Shown here one piece after another: positions 9,264-17,114 of a stretch of 39,131 bases of DNA. Source of the DNA: Nocardia araoensis NBRC 100135 (GTDB taxonomy: Bacteria; Actinomycetota; Actinomycetes; Mycobacteriales; Mycobacteriaceae). Where the stretch lies: the NCBI RefSeq assembly GCF_000308435.1, contig NZ_BAFR01000051.1, forward strand, positions 1 through 39,131, given 5' to 3'. Every line of letters starts with the position of its first letter. The first letter of the stretch is position 1. Under the pieces are notes generated by a model. The model was given only the letters and a program-made list of their open reading frames with translations. It did not search any database and was not told where the DNA came from. A program made the translations under genes and the position numbers.

Positions 9264-10718
9264 ATGTCCAAGTTCATCGACCGTGTCGTACTGCATGTGC
9301 GTGCGGGTAAGGGCGGCCACGGCTGCGCCTCGGTGCACCGCGAGAAGTTCAAGCCGCTCGGCGGGCCGGACGGCGGCAACGGCGGCAACGGCGGAGACGT
9401 CATCCTCGAGGTCGACTCCAACGTGCACACCCTGCTGGACTTCCATTTCCATCCGCACGCGAAGGCGGGCAACGGCAAACCGGGTGAGGGCGGCAACCGC
9501 GACGGCAAGCAGGGCGCGGACCTGGTGCTGAAGGTGCCCGACGGCACCGTGGTGCTCGACGACGACGGCAAAGTGCTCGTCGACCTGGTCGGCACCGGCA
9601 ACCGCTTCATCATCGCCCGCGGCGGCCGAGGCGGGCTCGGCAATGCCGCGCTGGCGTCGAAGGCCCGCAAAGCGCCGGGTTTCGCGCTGCTCGGCGAGGA
9701 CGGCGAAGAACTCGACCTGGTACTCGAGCTCAAGTCGGTCGCCGACGTCGGGCTCGTCGGTTTCCCTTCGGCGGGCAAGTCCTCGCTGGTCTCGGTGCTC
9801 TCGGCGGCCAAGCCGAAGATCGCGGACTACCCGTTCACCACGCTGGTGCCCAATCTCGGCGTGGTCGCCAGCGGCGAGACCACCTTCACCATCGCCGATG
9901 TGCCCGGGCTGATCCCGGGCGCCAGCGAGGGTCGCGGACTGGGTCTGGACTTCCTGCGGCACCTCGAGCGCTGCGCGGTGCTGGCCCATGTGGTGGACTG
10001 CGCCACGCTGGAGCCGGGTCGCGACCCCGTGTCCGATGTGGACGCGCTCGAAGCGGAACTCGCCGCCTACCAGCCCGCGCTGAGCGCGGACGCCGGACTC
10101 GGCGATCTGGCCGACCGCCCCCGCGTGGTGATCTTGAACAAGATCGATGTGCCCGACGCGGCCGAACTGGCCGAGATGGTGACCCCGGAGTTCACCGAAC
10201 GCGGCTGGCCGGTGTTCGAGATCTCCGCGGTGAGCCGGGCGGGCTTGCGTCCGTTGACCTTCGCCCTCGCGGACTTGGTGCGCCGGTACCGCGAGGAGCA
10301 CCCGCAGGCCGCGCCGAAGCGCCCGGTCATTCGACCGATCGCGGTGGACGAGACGGGATTCAGTGTGATCGCCGACCCGGAGGAGCCGGGCGGCTTCATC
10401 GTGCGCGGCACCCGGCCGGAGCGCTGGGTGCGGCAGACCCAGTTCGACAACGACGAGGCCGTCGGCTATCTGGCCGACCGTCTGGCGCGCCTGGGTGTGG
10501 AAGACGAGCTGGTGCGGTTGGGCGCGGAGCCGGGAGCGCCGGTGACCATCGGTGACGTGACCTTCGACTGGGAGCCGCAGATCTCGGCGGGCATCGACAT
10601 GGTGCCCACCGGACGCGGCACCGATATCCGGCTGGAGCAGACCGACCGGGTCAGCGCGGCCGAGCGCAAGCACGCGTCCCGGGTACGACGCGGTCTGGTA
10701 CAGGAAGACGAGGAGTAG
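9264..10718 (+). CDS. obg: GTPase Obg/CgtA
   Basis: Essential ribosome-associated GTPase linked to 50S assembly and stress signalling. The 484-residue product has the glycine-rich Obg domain (residues 1-158, with [14 protein letters not shown]), the G domain with P-loop GFPSAGKSS (from about residue 166), switch [22 protein letters not shown] and an SAVSR G5 region, then the C-terminal OCT domain. An in-frame ATG at 9252 directly abuts the AAGGAGG Shine-Dalgarno (9245-9251), too close to be used. The ATG at 9264, 12 nt downstream, gives the conserved [15 protein letters not shown] start. Gene order rplU-rpmA-obg-proB is widely conserved. Confidence 0.97.
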   Translation: MSKFIDRVVLHVRAGKGGHGCASVHREKFKPLGGPDGGNGGNGGDVILEVDSNVHTLLDFHFHPHAKAGNGKPGEGGNRDGKQGADLVLKVPDGTVVLDDDGKVLVDLVGTGNRFIIARGGRGGLGNAALASKARKAPGFALLGEDGEELDLVLELKSVADVGLVGFPSAGKSSLVSVLSAAKPKIADYPFTTLVPNLGVVASGETTFTIADVPGLIPGASEGRGLGLDFLRHLERCAVLAHVVDCATLEPGRDPVSDVDALEAELAAYQPALSADAGLGDLADRPRVVILNKIDVPDAAELAEMVTPEFTERGWPVFEISAVSRAGLRPLTFALADLVRRYREEHPQAAPKRPVIRPIAVDETGFSVIADPEEPGGFIVRGTRPERWVRQTQFDNDEAVGYLADRLARLGVEDELVRLGAEPGAPVTIGDVTFDWEPQISAGIDMVPTGRGTDIRLEQTDRVSAAERKHASRVRRGLVQEDEE

Positions 10719-10858
10719 GACGTGGAACACGGTCGAGTCGCCGTGCGCCCTCGGTGGGTGCGACGTTCGGCGGGCTCGATCGTTCGCGGTCCGGTCCGGG
10801 CCGGGGCGTCCGTCCCGGCTACCGTGGATGGGATTGTGGTGCAGGGAGTTCGGTGGCG

Positions 10859-12001
10859 ATGCAGGTGAGGTCTATCGGCGCCGAGGCGGATTCCTCGGGC
10901 CTGAGCGAGGCGCGGCTGGCGATCGCGGCGGCGCGCCGGGTCGTGGTGAAGATCGGTTCGTCCGCGCTGACCAGCCTCAAAGGCGGCCTGGACACCGCGC
11001 GGCTGGATCGGCTGGCCGACGCGGTGGAGGCGCGGATGCGCGCCGGTTCCGATGTGGTGGTCGTGTCCTCGGGCGCCATCGGCGCAGGCATCGCGCCGCT
11101 CGGTTTGACCAGCCGTCCGCGTGACCTGGCGACCAAGCAGGCCGCGGCGAGCGTGGGGCAGCTGGCCCTCGCGCACGCCTGGGGCACGTCGTTCGCCCGC
11201 TACGACCGCACGGTCGGGCAGGTGCTCCTGAGCGCCGACGACTTCGCCCGCCGCGAGCACCATCGCAACGCGCAGCGCACCCTCGATCGCCTGCGCTCGC
11301 TCGGCGCGGTGGCGGTGGTGAACGAGAACGACACGGTCGCCACGGAGGAGATCCGCTTCGGCGACAACGACCGGCTCGCCGCGCTGGTCGCCCACCTCAT
11401 CGGCGCCGACGCGCTGGTGCTGCTGTCGGACGTGGACGGCCTCTACGACGGCGACCCGCGCAAGGGCGCGGCCACGCTGATTCCCGAGGTGCGCAGCAGT
11501 GCCGATCTGGACGGCGTCATCGCGGGCAGCGGCGGCGCGCTCGGCACCGGCGGCATGGCGTCGAAGTTGTCGGCGGCGCGCTTGGCCGCGGACGCGGGCG
11601 TGCCGGTCCTGCTGGCCGCCGCCTCGTCGGCCGACATCGCGCTGTCCACCGGCACCGTCGGCACCGCGTTCGCCGCCCGCCCGGTGCGGCTGTCCGCGCG
11701 CAAATTCTGGGTCCGGCACGCCGCCGACAGCCGCGGCACGCTGCTCATCGATGACGGCGCGGTCCAGGCGGTGGCGCACCGGCGCCGATCGCTGCTCGCG
11801 GCCGGGATCGTAGGTGTGCGTGGCCGCTTCTACGGCGGCGACGTGGTGGACCTGGTGGCACCGGACAATCGCATTGTGGCCCGTGGCGTCGTCGAATACG
11901 ACAGCACCGAACTCGCGGGCATGCTCGGCCGCTCCACCGCCGAACTCCCCGACACGATGCAACGCCCCGTCATCCACGCCGACGATCTCGTGAAGGTCTG
12001 A
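10859..12001 (+). CDS. proB: Glutamate 5-kinase
   Basis: Phosphorylates L-glutamate to gamma-glutamyl phosphate, the first step of proline synthesis. Motifs: [10 protein letters not shown] near the N-terminus, [30 protein letters not shown] and [14 protein letters not shown] of the amino-acid kinase fold, [12 protein letters not shown], and a C-terminal PUA domain ([13 protein letters not shown] onward). The frame is open to 10754, but conserved sequence needs a start near 10859. ATG at 10859 lies 10 nt after AGGGAG (10843-10848), and GTG at 10853 is an alternative 4 nt after it. The partner proA is 21.6 kb away at 33646. Confidence 0.96.
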   Translation: MQVRSIGAEADSSGLSEARLAIAAARRVVVKIGSSALTSLKGGLDTARLDRLADAVEARMRAGSDVVVVSSGAIGAGIAPLGLTSRPRDLATKQAAASVGQLALAHAWGTSFARYDRTVGQVLLSADDFARREHHRNAQRTLDRLRSLGAVAVVNENDTVATEEIRFGDNDRLAALVAHLIGADALVLLSDVDGLYDGDPRKGAATLIPEVRSSADLDGVIAGSGGALGTGGMASKLSAARLAADAGVPVLLAAASSADIALSTGTVGTAFAARPVRLSARKFWVRHAADSRGTLLIDDGAVQAVAHRRRSLLAAGIVGVRGRFYGGDVVDLVAPDNRIVARGVVEYDSTELAGMLGRSTAELPDTMQRPVIHADDLVKV

Positions 12002-12096
12002 GCACGCGCCGTCGAGTCGGCCGCCAGCGCTGCGCCGCCCAGGATTCGGATCGTTCGTACCGGGACGTGGTTCGCGCATGCGCACGGCTGGCCGTG

Positions 12097-12138
12097 GCTC
12101 CTCTTGGCGGCCGAGATAGCACGACCGCCAAGAGGAGC
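12097..12138. terminator. Bidirectional terminator between proB and the PPE-type gene
   Basis: A perfect 14-bp inverted repeat (GCTCCTCTTGGCGG and CCGCCAAGAGGAGC) with a 14-nt loop lies between two converging genes, 96 bp after proB and 56 bp from the end of the - strand gene. There is no T-run. It can fold on either transcript. Confidence 0.8.
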
Positions 12139-12193
12139 GTTGTCGACGTCACCGGGAGGGTGCTTCGGTCGTGAAGGCTCCGAGGCCGGGACT

Positions 12194-13297
12194 TCAGGAC
12201 GGGACGACTCCCGGTTGGTTGGTGGTCGGAATCTGCTGCTGGCTGCCGTCCACCGGCCCGGTGACGCCGGGCTGGCCGTTCGGGTCGGGCATCGGTACGG
12301 CGGGGCCGGGAGCCGGTGCGGGCGGTGGGCTCGGTGGTGGCGGCGCGGACGAACTCGGCGGCTGCGTCGGTTCGGTGGTCGGCGGTGGAGGAGGGACCGA
12401 CGAGCTCGGCGGCTGCGCGGGCGTCGTGGTCTGCGGCGCCGGTGCGGGACTCGGCGTCGTGGTCGTGGACGGCGCCTGGTGCGTCGGTGGTGCAGGGTCG
12501 GGTGACGGCGTCGCCGGTGCGGGCGTCGGCTGCGGCGTCTGGGTCGAAGGAGCTTGCTGCGGCGGAGCCTGTTGGGTGGGCGGCGCCGACGGCGTCTGCT
12601 GCGGATCAGGTTTCGGTTGGGCGGGCGGCGCCGAATTCTGCGATGGCGCCGGCGATTCGGGCGCGGGCTGCGTTGTGCCCGGCGACCATTGATCGTTCGG
12701 CGACGTCTGCTCGGGCGCCGAGTATCGCGGCGTGCCGGGGGAGACCGACTGCGGCGCCGTAACCGCGGGTGGTGCGGGCAGCGCGGGCACTGCGGACCCC
12801 GCCGCGGAATAGGCGGGCTTGTAGACCATGTTCATCGCGAGCACGGCCTCCTGGCGCAGCGCCTCCTGCGCCATCTGCGCGTCGATGACGTGCGCCGCCT
12901 CCAGCAGTTGCGCGATCGCGCCGACCGGTCCGGAAGCGCCGGGCGGCACCACCGCGAGTTTCACCGCCTCGGCGGCCGCGGCTACCCCGCCGAGCCGGGC
13001 GCCCACTTGACCGAGCACCGCGGCCAGCTCGTCGGCCGACGCCGCGAAGCTGCGTGCGCAGGTCTGGGCGGCGTCGGCGGCGGCGCCCTTCCAGTCCGCC
13101 TCGTCCATCACGCGATCCACGCCGCCGTGGGTGAGCGGGAACGACGTGCTGAGCGCGCCCGCCGCGTCGAGCCAGATCGTCGACGCCTGCAGCACCTGCG
13201 CGGCATCGATCTGCTGCGCCTTCGCGTAGATCTCCTCGTGCCGCAGCGACTCGAAATGCTCCATCGAGTTGATGTAGGTGGGATCGGAACCGGTCAT
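12194..13297 (-). CDS. PPE-type protein with proline-rich C-terminal tail
   Basis: Likely secreted type VII (ESX) substrate. The 367-residue product has an N-terminal all-helical domain (residues 1-170) resembling the PPE/WXG100 fold, with HEEIYAKAQQIDAAQVLQAS and a W-x-G turn at DWKG (Trp 69, Gly 71). From about 175 to the end it is almost entirely Pro, Ala, Ser, Thr and Gln (PPSSSVPPPPPTTEP, PPPSPPPAPAPGP), probably extended and surface-exposed. A longer open frame reaches 13675, but the start at 13297 forms an ATGA overlap with the upstream small gene and is preceded by GAGGT. Co-translation with that gene and an EspG-like gene upstream support export as a heterodimer. The exact PPE motif is not clean, so this is PPE-like. 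Confidence 0.8.
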   Translation of the reverse strand: MTGSDPTYINSMEHFESLRHEEIYAKAQQIDAAQVLQASTIWLDAAGALSTSFPLTHGGVDRVMDEADWKGAAADAAQTCARSFAASADELAAVLGQVGARLGGVAAAAEAVKLAVVPPGASGPVGAIAQLLEAAHVIDAQMAQEALRQEAVLAMNMVYKPAYSAAGSAVPALPAPPAVTAPQSVSPGTPRYSAPEQTSPNDQWSPGTTQPAPESPAPSQNSAPPAQPKPDPQQTPSAPPTQQAPPQQAPSTQTPQPTPAPATPSPDPAPPTHQAPSTTTTPSPAPAPQTTTPAQPPSSSVPPPPPTTEPTQPPSSSAPPPPSPPPAPAPGPAVPMPDPNGQPGVTGPVDGSQQQIPTTNQPGVVPS

Positions 13298-13668
13298 CGG
13301 GGCAACCTCGTCCGGACCGCGCGCAGGGCGGCGGCGCTCGCGGCATCGGCCTCTTCGAACAGTCCTCCGCTGATCAGGAACGCTTCCTTCATGCGGTAGG
13401 CCGCCTCGATGTAGTGGTCGAGCAGCGCCGCGGCGTCGCGCGCCTTGTGGCTGAATCCCGCCTGCAACTGCTGAGCGGAGACGAACCCGCCGAAACCGCC
13501 CAGATCCGCGGCGGATTCGAGGCTCTGCTGTAGGTGGATCAGCCGATCGGCCTGCCGTTCGTACATCTCGGCGCACTGCCGAGCCGCCGCCGGATCGAAT
13601 TGGACGCCCCCGGCCTGCGCGGCCTCCTTGAATCGGGCGATATCGGCTCGGCTGGTCTCGATCGTCAT
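13294..13668 (-). CDS. Small helical partner of the PPE-type protein (PE/EspC-like)
   Basis: A 124-residue, mostly helical protein with no signal peptide. It has two long amphipathic stretches (RQCAEMYERQADRLIHLQQS and KARDAAALLDHYIEAAYRMK) joined by a glycine-rich turn GGFGGF at 58-62, like the helical-hairpin partners of PPE proteins. YRMKE (Tyr 91 to Glu 95) fits the YxxxD/E export motif of ESX substrates. The start has GGGGTGA just upstream. Its stop overlaps the PPE-type start (ATGA). The role as partner is inferred from architecture and context. Confidence 0.65.
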   Translation of the reverse strand: MTIETSRADIARFKEAAQAGGVQFDPAAARQCAEMYERQADRLIHLQQSLESAADLGGFGGFVSAQQLQAGFSHKARDAAALLDHYIEAAYRMKEAFLISGGLFEEADAASAAALRAVRTRLPR

Positions 13669-13699
13669 CGCTCACCCCTGAGATCGGTCGGTCCGCCCC

Positions 13700-13728
13700 A
13701 GACTAACCGGAAGCCCAGCGGCGGGTCA
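13700..13728 (-). promoter_or_regulatory. Weak candidate promoter for the small helical / PPE-type pair
   Basis: On the - strand, TGACCC and TAGTCT are 17 bp apart, about 32 bp upstream of the small helical gene and inside the 93-bp gap after the EspG-like gene. It would allow the pair to be expressed apart from espG. Low confidence. Confidence 0.3.
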
Positions 13729-13761
13729 GCAATAGGCGGCGGCAGCGGCCGCGAAAGTGCG

Positions 13762-14466
13762 TTATATCGGTATGCGCTTTTGTAATTGGGTGGCGATCTG
13801 CTCGGGCGAGGCGGGCGCGATGCGCACTTCGTCGCCTGCCTTGATCAGGTATCTTCCGTCGTCGCGCACATCGATCCAGGTGTAATGGATCGGCGGAGGC
13901 GGGGTCGGCCGATCCAGCCGCGATTCGATCCTGATGTGGCCCTCGGCCGTATGCGGCTCCAGCAGCAACTTGCGGATCCGTGGCGCTGCCTGCTGCCGAG
14001 CGGTCACGGTCTCTTCGTCGCGCACCGCCGCCCCCGGCGCGACGCGAGCGGGTTCGCGGCCCGCGGGAGTCTTCGGCAGCAGCGCCGCGATCCGCCGGCC
14101 CAGTTTGGCGCTGTGCCCGATCGAAATACGCACGCGTCCACCGAAATCCGGGTTCGCGCCGGGATCCTGCACCGCGAGCACGGCGCGGTCGTAGATGGCG
14201 GCGGCCAGCAGCCGCAGTTCGCCGCCCGGCTGGTGTGTGCCGCCGATCGCCACGATCCTGGTGTGCGGCCTGGCCAGAATGCGCAAGCAGGCCGACAGGT
14301 CGGGGTCGGAGCCGAGTGGCAGCCGCTCGGCGAGGGCGATGCGCAGCTTCTCGGCGTCGTCCTCGGTTCTCGGCGTTTCCAGGATGCGCAGCGGGTAGGG
14401 GTGGCGATCCAGGTCGGTCTCGCGCCAGATATGGGCGAACTCGTCCGGGGTGAAGGTCCATTCCAC
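13762..14466 (-). CDS. EspG-like ESX secretion-associated chaperone
   Basis: EspG proteins bind the tip of PE-PPE dimers in the cytoplasm and keep them soluble until the ESX machine exports them. The 234-residue product opens with WTFTPDEFAHIWRETDLDRH and PYPL, resembling the family N-terminus. The middle has paired beta-hairpin stretches (TRIVAIGGTHQPGGELRLLA, then AAIYDRAVLAVQD). The C-terminal beta-strand region YTWIDVRDDGRYLIKAGDEV is characteristic. It is somewhat short for the family. It lies directly upstream of the small helical and PPE-type genes. No ESX core gene (eccB/C/D/E, mycP) is present in the window, so it must serve a machine encoded elsewhere. The start is GTG at 14466. Confidence 0.75.
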   Translation of the reverse strand: MEWTFTPDEFAHIWRETDLDRHPYPLRILETPRTEDDAEKLRIALAERLPLGSDPDLSACLRILARPHTRIVAIGGTHQPGGELRLLAAAIYDRAVLAVQDPGANPDFGGRVRISIGHSAKLGRRIAALLPKTPAGREPARVAPGAAVRDEETVTARQQAAPRIRKLLLEPHTAEGHIRIESRLDRPTPPPPIHYTWIDVRDDGRYLIKAGDEVRIAPASPEQIATQLQKRIPI

Positions 14467-14506
14467 GGCCGAATCACATCCTCACGAACCCGCCAATGCT
14501 GTTCGT

Positions 14507-14512
14507 AGCCTA
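14507..14512 (-). promoter_or_regulatory. -10 element (TAGGCT) for the espG-like gene
   Basis: TAGGCT on the - strand, about 40 bp upstream of the GTG, would give a leader of about 34 nt containing GAGGA. The hexamer is the same as at ndk and proA. Confidence 0.4.
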
Positions 14513-14707
14513 GCGGTCCCGACACCGGAGGGGGGAACTCCCGCGCGGGGGCGCCACGGGCCGTGCCGGAGGCATTCGGTTTCCGGACCGGAAAAACCGT
14601 GGTCTCGCGGCAGTGTCGTGCTCGATCGTCCTCCTCGCTTCTGTTGAAATAGTGAAAAGGCACGGCAACGACCGGGTAGGGCTGAGATCTGCCGAGGAGG
14701 GATTGCG

Positions 14708-15052
14708 GTGCACATCATGATGCGGCGAGTGGGCGCGGGAACCGTTCTGTCGTTCCTCGCGGGTGGTCTCGTCTGGGCCGGGCCCGCCGGAGCGGAGCCA
14801 GCCGGTTGCTACGTCGACCGTGGCGTCACCGACGCGGCCGCCTTGTGCCACAGCGGTGAAGGTACATCGGTGCTGGAAGCCGAATGCCTCGGTTTCTTCC
14901 TGCCGTCGGCGCGGTCCGGGCCGGTGTTCGGCTACTACAGCGGCTTCGAGTCGCGACAGACACCGGTCGGCAAACCGATGCGCGCCACCTGCGTGTCCGA
15001 CGGCGCCGTGGGGATCGCCACGCTCGCGTTCGTCGTCCCCGCGACGTCGTAG
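14708..15052 (+). CDS. Small secreted protein with four cysteines
   Basis: A 114-residue protein of unknown function. The N-terminus has the form of a signal peptide: MHIMMRR, hydrophobic core VLSFLAGGLVWAG, and likely cleavage after PAGAEPA or just before it (AxA-type site). The mature part of about 85 residues has four cysteines (GCYV, LCHS, ECLG, TCVS), suggesting two disulfides outside the membrane. The GTG start at 14708 is 6 nt after GAGGAGGG. ATG at 14717 is an alternative. It is monocistronic: the next gene converges and a terminator lies between. No family recognised. Confidence 0.75.
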   Translation: MHIMMRRVGAGTVLSFLAGGLVWAGPAGAEPAGCYVDRGVTDAAALCHSGEGTSVLEAECLGFFLPSARSGPVFGYYSGFESRQTPVGKPMRATCVSDGAVGIATLAFVVPATS

Positions 15053-15054
15053 CG

Positions 15055-15090
15055 CCGCTGATCGGACAATGCCGGTCAGCGGGCGGTTTT
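15055..15090. terminator. Bidirectional terminator between secreted protein and O-methyltransferase
   Basis: An 11-bp stem (CCGCTGATCGG with CCGGTCAGCGG, one T-G wobble) has loop ACAATG, followed by GCGGTTTT on the + strand. It lies between convergent genes and can act in both directions. Confidence 0.8.
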
Positions 15091-15104
15091 CGTGATCTCC
15101 ACGG

Positions 15105-16199
15105 TCAGCTCGGCCGGGCCTCGAGCACGTTGTCCGGGGAGGCCGTCGGCACGCGCTCGGTCAGGGTGAATCCGTGCCGCGCGAGGAAGTCGCGGTACTC
15201 GGCCTCGGTGCGCTCTCGCCCGCCCGCGTTGACCAGCATCTCCAAGTCGATGTACTTGCTCGGGTGCGGTGCGGTGTGTTCGGGGACGACCAATTCGACG
15301 ATCAGCAACCGGGCGTGCGGCTCCATGGCCGCGCGCACGGAACGCAGGATGCGTCCGGCGTCGGGTTCGGCCCAGTCGTGCAGGATGTGCTTGAGGATGT
15401 AAGCGTCACCTCCCCTGGGGACGCTGTCGAAGAAGGATCCGCTCCGCACCGCGCAGCGATCGGCGAGACCCAGCGCGGCGAGCCGAGCGGGAGCCGAGGC
15501 CACCACTTCGGGCAGGTCGAACAGGATGCCACGGGATCGCGGAGCGCGGCGCAGGATTTCGGTGAGCAGCGTCCCCTCGCCGCCGCCCACGTCGACCAGG
15601 GTCTCGTAGCGGCCGAAATCGTAGGCGGCGAACAGCGGCTCCATCGACAGGGTGCCGATGCTGGTCATCGCGCGGTCGAACAGTTCGCCGAGTTCCCGGT
15701 CGTGCTGAACGTATTCGAAGAACGGCATCCCGTCGAGTTTCACGCCGACCGGCTCGCCGGTCCGAACGGCGTCGACCAGATGCGACCAGTGGTTGCGGTG
15801 ACCGGCCGAACCGAAGAACAACACCGCGTCGCGCAGCGACACGTCCGAGTCGCGGCACAGGGCTCGCGCCATCGGCGTCAGCGCGTACCGTCCGTCGCGC
15901 CGCTGGGTGAAGATACCGTGGCTGATCAGCAGCCGCAGCAAACGCCGCAGCGCGTCCTCGTCGGCGCCGACCACTGCCGCGAGGTCGGCCCCCGACCGCG
16001 GCCCGGCCACGAGCGCGTCGGCCACGCCGAGCGCCGCGGCGGCATGGATCGCCTGCGTGATCCATCCGGCGGCGATCAGCTCCATCAGCGCGACGTGCCC
16101 CGGAACCAGTTTGCGGAACGCGACGGCCATGGCGCCGCGCACCGATTCGACGGCCCGTATCAGCGGCAGCGGCGGAATTCTCGGTCGGTCGGACGCCAC
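15105..16199 (-). CDS. SAM-dependent O-methyltransferase (acetylserotonin/caffeate OMT-like family)
   Basis: Likely methylates a hydroxyl of a small aromatic or polyketide-type compound. The 364-residue product has an N-terminal winged-helix dimerisation domain (IHAAAALGVADALVAGPRSG, and LLRLLISHGIFTQ). The SAM-binding motif VDVGGGEGTLLTEIL and the catalytic-His region YILKHILHDWAEPDAGRIL match Methyltransf_2 enzymes. The GTG start follows GGAG by 6 nt. It is last in a run of six co-directional genes, 39 bp after the MerR gene, and is probably co-transcribed with it. Its substrate is unknown. Confidence 0.85.
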   Translation of the reverse strand: MASDRPRIPPLPLIRAVESVRGAMAVAFRKLVPGHVALMELIAAGWITQAIHAAAALGVADALVAGPRSGADLAAVVGADEDALRRLLRLLISHGIFTQRRDGRYALTPMARALCRDSDVSLRDAVLFFGSAGHRNHWSHLVDAVRTGEPVGVKLDGMPFFEYVQHDRELGELFDRAMTSIGTLSMEPLFAAYDFGRYETLVDVGGGEGTLLTEILRRAPRSRGILFDLPEVVASAPARLAALGLADRCAVRSGSFFDSVPRGGDAYILKHILHDWAEPDAGRILRSVRAAMEPHARLLIVELVVPEHTAPHPSKYIDLEMLVNAGGRERTEAEYRDFLARHGFTLTERVPTASPDNVLEARPS

Positions 16200-16238
16200 G
16201 GCGACTCCATCCGTCGAAGGTCGGCACTCTGCGCTTGT

Positions 16239-17021
16239 CTAGGAGGGTACGTCGCGCCCGGTTTCGCTGCGCTGTTTCTCACGCTCGGCGGCGGTGGCGA
16301 GATAGTCGCCGAGTTCGTGGCGCAGCGTGATGTCCAGCGAGCGGGCGAGCGTGGCGTGCACCGAGGCCACCGCCAGCTCCCGCATCTTGTTGAGCATCGT
16401 TGTGGTCTCGGCGATCTCGCTGCTGGTGTCGGGCAGCCAGCCGGGGCCGTGCTCGTCGATGATGTGCTGTTTGGCGGCGGTGATCATGATGTGCGTGATG
16501 TCATCGATCCGGTCGGCCACCTTGGCGTAGATCTCGATGAGCGTGCGCAGTTCCAGGCCGTACTCGTGCAGTTCGGCGAACGAGGTGAGCAACTGGGTCT
16601 CGGTGAACACCACCGTGTCGCCCTCCAGCCGGACCAGCCGCATCTCGCGAAGCCGGTCGACCAGCTCGTCGGCCTCGGCGCCGAGGATGGTGCCGATCAG
16701 CTCGCGGGGCACCTCGAAGGTCTCGTCCTTGGCCCAGGACGCCGTCACGGCGTGTTGCAGGCCGAGCACCTCGGTCAGGTCCTTGCCGGTCTCCCAGCTG
16801 GTGATGAAGTCGGCGATGTGCGCGGTGGTGAAGCCGCGCTGCAGCAGTGCGTCGATCAAGCGCAGCCGCTCGAGGTGCGCGTCGTCGTAGATGCTGGCCC
16901 GGCCGTCCTTGCCGACCGGCGGCGGCAGCAGCCCGCGTTCCTGGTAGGCGCGCACGTTGCGGGTGGTGGTGCCCGCGGCGCGCGCGAGGTCATCGATCCG
17001 GTATTCCGGCGTCGACCTCAC
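16239..17021 (-). CDS. MerR-family transcriptional regulator
   Basis: DNA-binding regulator of about 260 residues. The N-terminal MerR winged helix is clear: YRIDDLARAAGTTTRNVRAY, then QERGLLPPP, then a wing and LERLRLIDALLQRGFTTAHI. A helical C-terminal domain of about 180 residues, without the metal-binding cysteines of classical MerR, probably binds a small organic ligand. The frame is open to a GTG at 17114, but that lies upstream of a TAGACT -10 candidate (17081-17086). The GTG at 17021 next to GAGGGAG gives the normal MerR N-terminus. It follows the BVMO gene and precedes the methyltransferase, so it may regulate this cluster and itself. Confidence 0.85.
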   Translation of the reverse strand: MRSTPEYRIDDLARAAGTTTRNVRAYQERGLLPPPVGKDGRASIYDDAHLERLRLIDALLQRGFTTAHIADFITSWETGKDLTEVLGLQHAVTASWAKDETFEVPRELIGTILGAEADELVDRLREMRLVRLEGDTVVFTETQLLTSFAELHEYGLELRTLIEIYAKVADRIDDITHIMITAAKQHIIDEHGPGWLPDTSSEIAETTTMLNKMRELAVASVHATLARSLDITLRHELGDYLATAAEREKQRSETGRDVPS

Positions 17022-17080
17022 CTCCCTCGCTGACCGGCGCCGATGGACCGGCGGCGCGCTGTAGAACTCCCTGCGGACCG

Positions 17081-17086
17081 AGTCTA
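17081..17086 (-). promoter_or_regulatory. Candidate -10 (TAGACT) upstream of the MerR gene
   Basis: TAGACT on the - strand, about 60 bp upstream of the GTG at 17021, lies in the 93-bp gap after the BVMO gene. No convincing -35 is seen, which is not unusual for activator-dependent promoters. It helps decide the MerR start. Confidence 0.35.
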
Positions 17087-17114
17087 TCGTTCGCGCCGCC
17101 GGCGCCCCCGGCAC

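Noticed and set aside
13298..13675. N-terminal extension of the PPE-type frame
   Set aside because: It overlaps the complete small helical gene in another frame, and the ATGA junction at 13294-13297 gives a natural start for the PPE-type protein.
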